Shown: positions 19,676 to 23,574 of the stretch, one piece after another | Numbering within the stretch: the stretch's first letter is position 1 | How the letters are laid out: each line of letters begins with the position of its first letter | NCBI GenBank assembly: GCA_032718475.1 | Contig: JAUCBJ010000997.1 | Coordinates: 1-23,574 of the forward strand | Length of the DNA stretch: 23,574 bases | Source of the DNA: Nemertoderma westbladi | Taxonomy: Eukaryota > Xenacoelomorpha > Nemertodermatida > Nemertodermatidae | Direction: 5' to 3' | Notes under the pieces: model-generated | What the model was told of the DNA's origin: nothing | Databases searched by the model: none | Seen by the model: only the letters and a program-made list of their open reading frames with translations | Position numbers and translations under genes: made by a program

Positions 19676-21533
19676 GAGAGCTGTCTGCTCCACATTGACA
19701 ACTATTGGGTTCTCATTCGTTATTACTTATTAGGCTGCTCTCTGCTTATGCGCGTAATTCATTACAACAAACAATAAACTAATAATTGTGTTGTATAGAC
19801 GGTGCTTCGGCCAATGTTTCGTTTTGCGTTTTTCGTTATTAGGCTTCCCTGCATAGGCGGGTAATTTATTACAACAATATTGATAGCAATGGATCCGTCC
19901 ATATTGCCAGCTCTCGCTGGCAAGCTTGTTAATTAAAAATATTTATCAATTTGAAGTTCTGTCAAGATTGGTTATGACAGGATAAATGAACTGGGGTGCA
20001 TTGGGTAAGGTGCTGTGAGCGAGTCATTCGTGTGGGGTTGGGTGGGGGGTAATTCCACGTCAAATCATCCAGATATTTTTGATTTTGTAAAAAATTGATC
20101 TATCGCGTTAGGTGTGTAGATGACATTTTTCCTATTTACAACCATAATCATTGCAAGTAGTTGTCAAAATTGTTCATGCTGGGGTAATTTGGGGTGTTGA
20201 TCACGAATCCGACATCAAAATTTTGATTGGGATACCCTAGAGTTTATATTTTCTCAACTTTTGATAATGACGATTGGCGTCAGACTAAATATTTTTGATT
20301 TCTAATTTCCTCATGTAGCTGAATATCTTTGAGCTAGATATTCTCAGTGTAGATGTCTGATATACGGAGTGTATTTACAGAAAAAATTGTGTGTGACATA
20401 TTTGAAGTTCATGATTTATCACTGTTTCATTAAATATCATATTATCGCGATCGCGTCATTCCGAGCGAGGGCTAATCCGGGGGGGGGGGGGGGGGTGGGG
20501 GGTTGTTAGGTCATAACTCATAACATAACATATAGTGGCAATTGACTCAAAAGTTCGGTATTTATGTGAAACTAATAAAAAAAAAAAAAAAAAGTAGTAG
20601 GGTGCACTGCACACTAGAGTTGGTGAAACAGAGACCTGTTTTTCTTAATCCCGGTAAACCAGAGCCCAACCCGGAGAAATATTTTGAAAAATACCGGAGA
20701 CCAGAGCCAGAGATCAGAGACTTTGCTTATTTTTGTGCTTACAATTTGATTACTCCCCTATAGCTCAAACAGGTACATACGGACTGATAACTATATTTCT
20801 ATGGTTCAATTCCAGTAAATCCAACCCATTTCAACCCCTACTTACTTACCCATTGGAAGGAAATAAGCGCACGTACAGTTTGGGGGACTTAATTAATATT
20901 AATTTGGTTATTTGTCTATTAATTCATTCTTATTTTGTTATTGTTAATAATATGTTAGTAGTAATGGTTTGCCATCCTCGGCGACAGTTAGACCAACTAG
21001 AATGATATAATGAAATAATATACAATAAAAATAAATAGAAATAATAATATACAATAGAATGATAGAATGAAATATAAAGACGCGAGCGGGGCCCAAAACA
21101 TAAATTACCCTTTCAAGAAAATAAAATGGACCAGTTTGGCCCTAGCTCATTCCCTCAATAATCTGTGGCTGTTTGGGCTCTTATTAGACGTAGCATGACT
21201 AACCCCACCATTGAATCCTAAGTTGAGTTATACTGTATACCAACGTTGGGCTGCCACAAAGTTTAAATTATTTAAATTATCATTCGTTATCATGTAAACC
21301 ATTGTCAAATCACCTAAGGAAATTATAATAAACATCTGGTCTTGCAATAGATTATTCTTCTTTCACAACTCCATTCTAGCCTCCCTCTATAATAGCCCCC
21401 ATTCACCGCATTCCCATTCATTCTCTAATTTTATTTTTAAAAGTTTTATTTATTTTCATAAAAGTTTTATTTATTTAAAATTTTGTAAAATCATTCAGCG
21501 AAAATTCATAATATCAATTGACATTGCTATATA
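19676..21533. other. Noncoding stretch
   Basis: No gene was recognised. It contains a G17 run followed by TGGGGGG (20479-20502) and an A16 run (20578-20593). Frames of 73 aa (20542-20763) and 90 aa (20733-21005) show no motif. A weak tRNA-like pair of internal boxes lies at 20761-20813. Confidence 0.4.
20479..20502. repeat. Poly-G tract
   Basis: Seventeen consecutive G, one T, then six G. It is a simple repeat with quadruplex potential, and its exact length may be unreliable in an assembly. Confidence 0.9.
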
Positions 21534-22346
21534 ATGCCTAGTTATGAAAGATGTTTGGTTTGTAATAAAGAAATGAGACAAGACAATCTATCTCATCATA
21601 TGGAAAGACATAGAAAGGATAAACTAATGGATCCATTACCAAAGAAATTTAAAAAATCCTAAGATATTTTTAGTGAAGATGAAAAGAAAAAGAGAGTTGA
21701 GCGTGATATATTAAAGATAAAACAGACAATGGAAAATAAATTTCATAAAGTTATGAATATTTTGAAAGGGATACAAAAACAGTTACCCCTAGAAAATGAT
21801 GGGAATTTGAGTGAGGAAGATGAAGAAGAAGAGGATGATGAGATGGAGAATGAAAATAGTGAGGGTCAAGATGAAGTTGAAGAGAGTGAGGTTGAGAACG
21901 AAGTGAGTGAAGGTCAGGAAGATGACGAAGAAAGTGAAGGTCAGGAAGAGGGTGAAGAAAGCGAAGGTCAGGAAGAGAATGAAGAAAGTGAAGAACAGGA
22001 AGAGGATGAAGAAAGTGAAGAACAGGAAGAGGATGACGAAAGTGAAGGTCAGAAAGAGGATGAAGAAAGTGAAGGTCAGGAAGAGGACGAAGAAAGTGAA
22101 GGTCAGGGAAGTGAAGAAGATGATGAAAATGATAATAATAAGGAAATATTGAGACAATTACTTGGAAATAAGAATAAATTGCGGAAAATTATTAAACATT
22201 TGAAGGAAAATGAAGAAAATAAAGAGGTGACATTGAGACAAATATTAGGAAACAAAAATCAAATGCGGAAATTTATTAAACAAATGGAAGAAAATGAGGA
22301 AAATTGTAAAAGCTTTTGCGTAATTAGCCGGTTATTATCCCCGTAA
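21534..22346 (+). pseudogene. C2H2-like finger plus acidic-repeat ORF, split by one in-frame stop
   Basis: An ATG at 21534 opens a 42-codon frame with a C2H2-like finger (C7-x2-C10 and H22-x3-H26, preceded by an LSHH run) and a basic end. It stops at TAA (21660-21662). The same frame continues without further stops to 22346. Its next ATG (21729) gives a 205-aa protein: a Lys-rich helix (1-20), a tract of about 100 residues dominated by Glu and Asp, within it a 9-residue ESEGQEEDE-type repeat of about seven copies (59-126), then two copies of a 24-residue helical unit beginning LRQ(L/I)LGNKN (141-164 and 169-192). Frame continuity suggests one gene broken by a nonsense change. Readthrough, a sequencing error or two separate small ORFs are alternatives. 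I do not recognise the family. It could be a transposon or virus-derived accessory gene, but no neighbour supports that. Confidence 0.5.
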
Positions 22347-23397
22347 AGTACTCTGTGGTTGGTTTACCAGGCATAAAAAGGCCGTGTCCTTGCTGTACTG
22401 GTGTTTTGGAGGACATAAAAGCCATTTCTTCTGTATTTGTACTTTAGAGGACATAATCTGTAATTTCGTGACGTAAAAGGCTCGATACTCTTGAAAACAG
22501 TGTCGCTACCATGACGACGGCTAACGGCTGATATTGCCACGTTGCAACTTTTTGTATCTCCCAATAGAATTTGAGTTAGCCTTGATTTTGACCTATCACA
22601 GAGCTACTGAACTGAAAATTTCCTATCTCACTGCTCTTTCTCTGTGTTGAACGGGAGCTTCGTGGAATAAGGGTAGTTGGTATCCTCGTATAGAGCAGTA
22701 GTCACGAGTTTTTCAAAGCCACGAAAGAACGGCTTTGTAGTGTTTTGTGCTTTCTGCTTTTAGCTCAACACTAGTAGGTTTAATTATAAGGACATATATC
22801 CTTTAACTCATGGAATCACTGATCTGTGAATACTGCTGACACACGGCTTTTAATAACTGCTGAAACTGCTAAAATTTACCTGCTCAATCAATACTGTATA
22901 CTGCTATTTGTTGTCGGTTATTCATTATATTGGTTGATGAATTATTATATTGGAATAACGAGAAATAACCCCGAAAACCCAATATTCTTGATATACCGAA
23001 GGTAAGAGAGAAAGGTTACCAATAACGATTGTGACTTATGTTAAAGTGGTTTGAAGTGAATCTAATTTTATTTGATAGACCCTACATGAGTCAGTCTGTG
23101 TTCCTTTTATATGTGACTAAAATCAGTGAAGATTAGCAGATTAGTGTGCAGTATTGTGCAGCATTGTGTATGAGTGAGTCTGTTAAAGAAGCAATTCCTA
23201 AAGAATGCGCCATATATGTGAATTATAATTAAGCCATATCGTTGTGAGTAGTTTAAGTCATAACTCTGTTTATATAGATAAAGCGCCACGTCCTAAAGGA
23301 ACTGTTAATATTCCCGAAGGTGAATAATATTGTCAGAGATTATATAATACTGTCAGTCGAATAATACATTAGGCTTACATAGCAATAAAATTAAACC
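22347..23397. other. Noncoding stretch
   Basis: Only short frames (66 and 60 aa, minus). A weak imperfect direct repeat around AGGACATAA occurs at about 22395-22455. No gene was recognised. Confidence 0.4.
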
Positions 23398-23459
23398 GTC
23401 GAACCCAATCTCCCGGGAATATCCAGCGGGTGAATGATCGCGCACAGATTGGTTTCGAC
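23398..23459. repeat. Inverted repeat, 14-bp arms
   Basis: GTCGAACCCAATCT (23398-23411) pairs with AGATTGGTTTCGAC (23446-23459) with one mismatch across a 34-nt GC-richer loop containing CCCGGGA. It could form a hairpin. Its role is unknown. Confidence 0.6.
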
Positions 23460-23574
23460 TAGTGTAGTGAATCAAATACTTGTCATAGGCTAAAAAGCGA
23501 TTTAATATCTAGAAGACATCTTAATTTGGCGGGTTAAACTGCCAAAGGTCTGAAAGCGCGAACATTAAAGGATA

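Noticed and set aside
20761-20813. tRNA-like internal boxes (TAGCTCAAACAGG and GGTTCAATTCC)
   Set aside because: The boxes match, but the acceptor and T stems do not pair. At best it is a decayed tRNA-derived repeat.
14617-23574. Upstream TMEM117 exons
   Set aside because: I looked on the minus strand for the conserved N-terminal membrane segments and a phase-2 donor, and saw none that I can support.

Overview
This is AT-rich, repeat-rich eukaryotic DNA from an animal. The only host gene I recognise is the terminal coding exon of a TMEM117-type membrane protein on the minus strand (13683-14616), which aligns closely with the C-terminal part of vertebrate TMEM117. Two spliced genes with consensus GT-AG borders, two kilobase-scale minisatellites, (GGAC)n and (GTCT)n microsatellites and over-represented palindromic octamers (TAGGCCTA, TACCGGTA) suggest a non-model, probably marine, invertebrate. 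The phylum cannot be fixed from this window.

Layout. 1-110 is unassigned. 111-150 is a perfect 40-bp palindrome just before a 45-bp minisatellite of about 84 copies (201-3986). 3987-7366 is noncoding apart from dispersed-repeat pieces, including a short element with terminal inverted repeats around a (GGAC)n tract (6384-6654). 7367-7904 is a foldback structure with two arms of about 212 bp. 7905-9580 is AT-rich with nothing recognisable. 9581-10924 is a 15-bp minisatellite of 90 copies with a 570-bp higher-order offset. 10925-13682 holds AT-rich DNA, GTCT-bearing repeats and a C-rich tract. 13683-14616 is the TMEM117 exon.

15670-19671 is a complete, apparently intact piggyBac transposon of 4,002 bp. 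It has perfect 13-bp terminal inverted repeats, TTAA on both sides, and a two-exon minus-strand transposase of 594 aa with the three catalytic aspartates and a C-terminal Cys-rich domain. It lies upstream of the TMEM117 exon in the same orientation, so it may sit in a TMEM117 intron, but the upstream exons are not visible here.

19676-23574 is mostly noncoding. It contains a plus-strand reading frame (21534-22346) with a C2H2-like finger, then a very acidic 9-residue repeat tract, interrupted by one in-frame stop. Its origin is unknown.

The two minisatellites produce very long open frames only because their units (45 and 15 bp) are multiples of three and contain no stop. I do not annotate them as genes. 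The most distinctive system here is the intact piggyBac element with its own sequence signature: five TACCGGTA palindromes, all inside the element, and subterminal direct repeats at one end.
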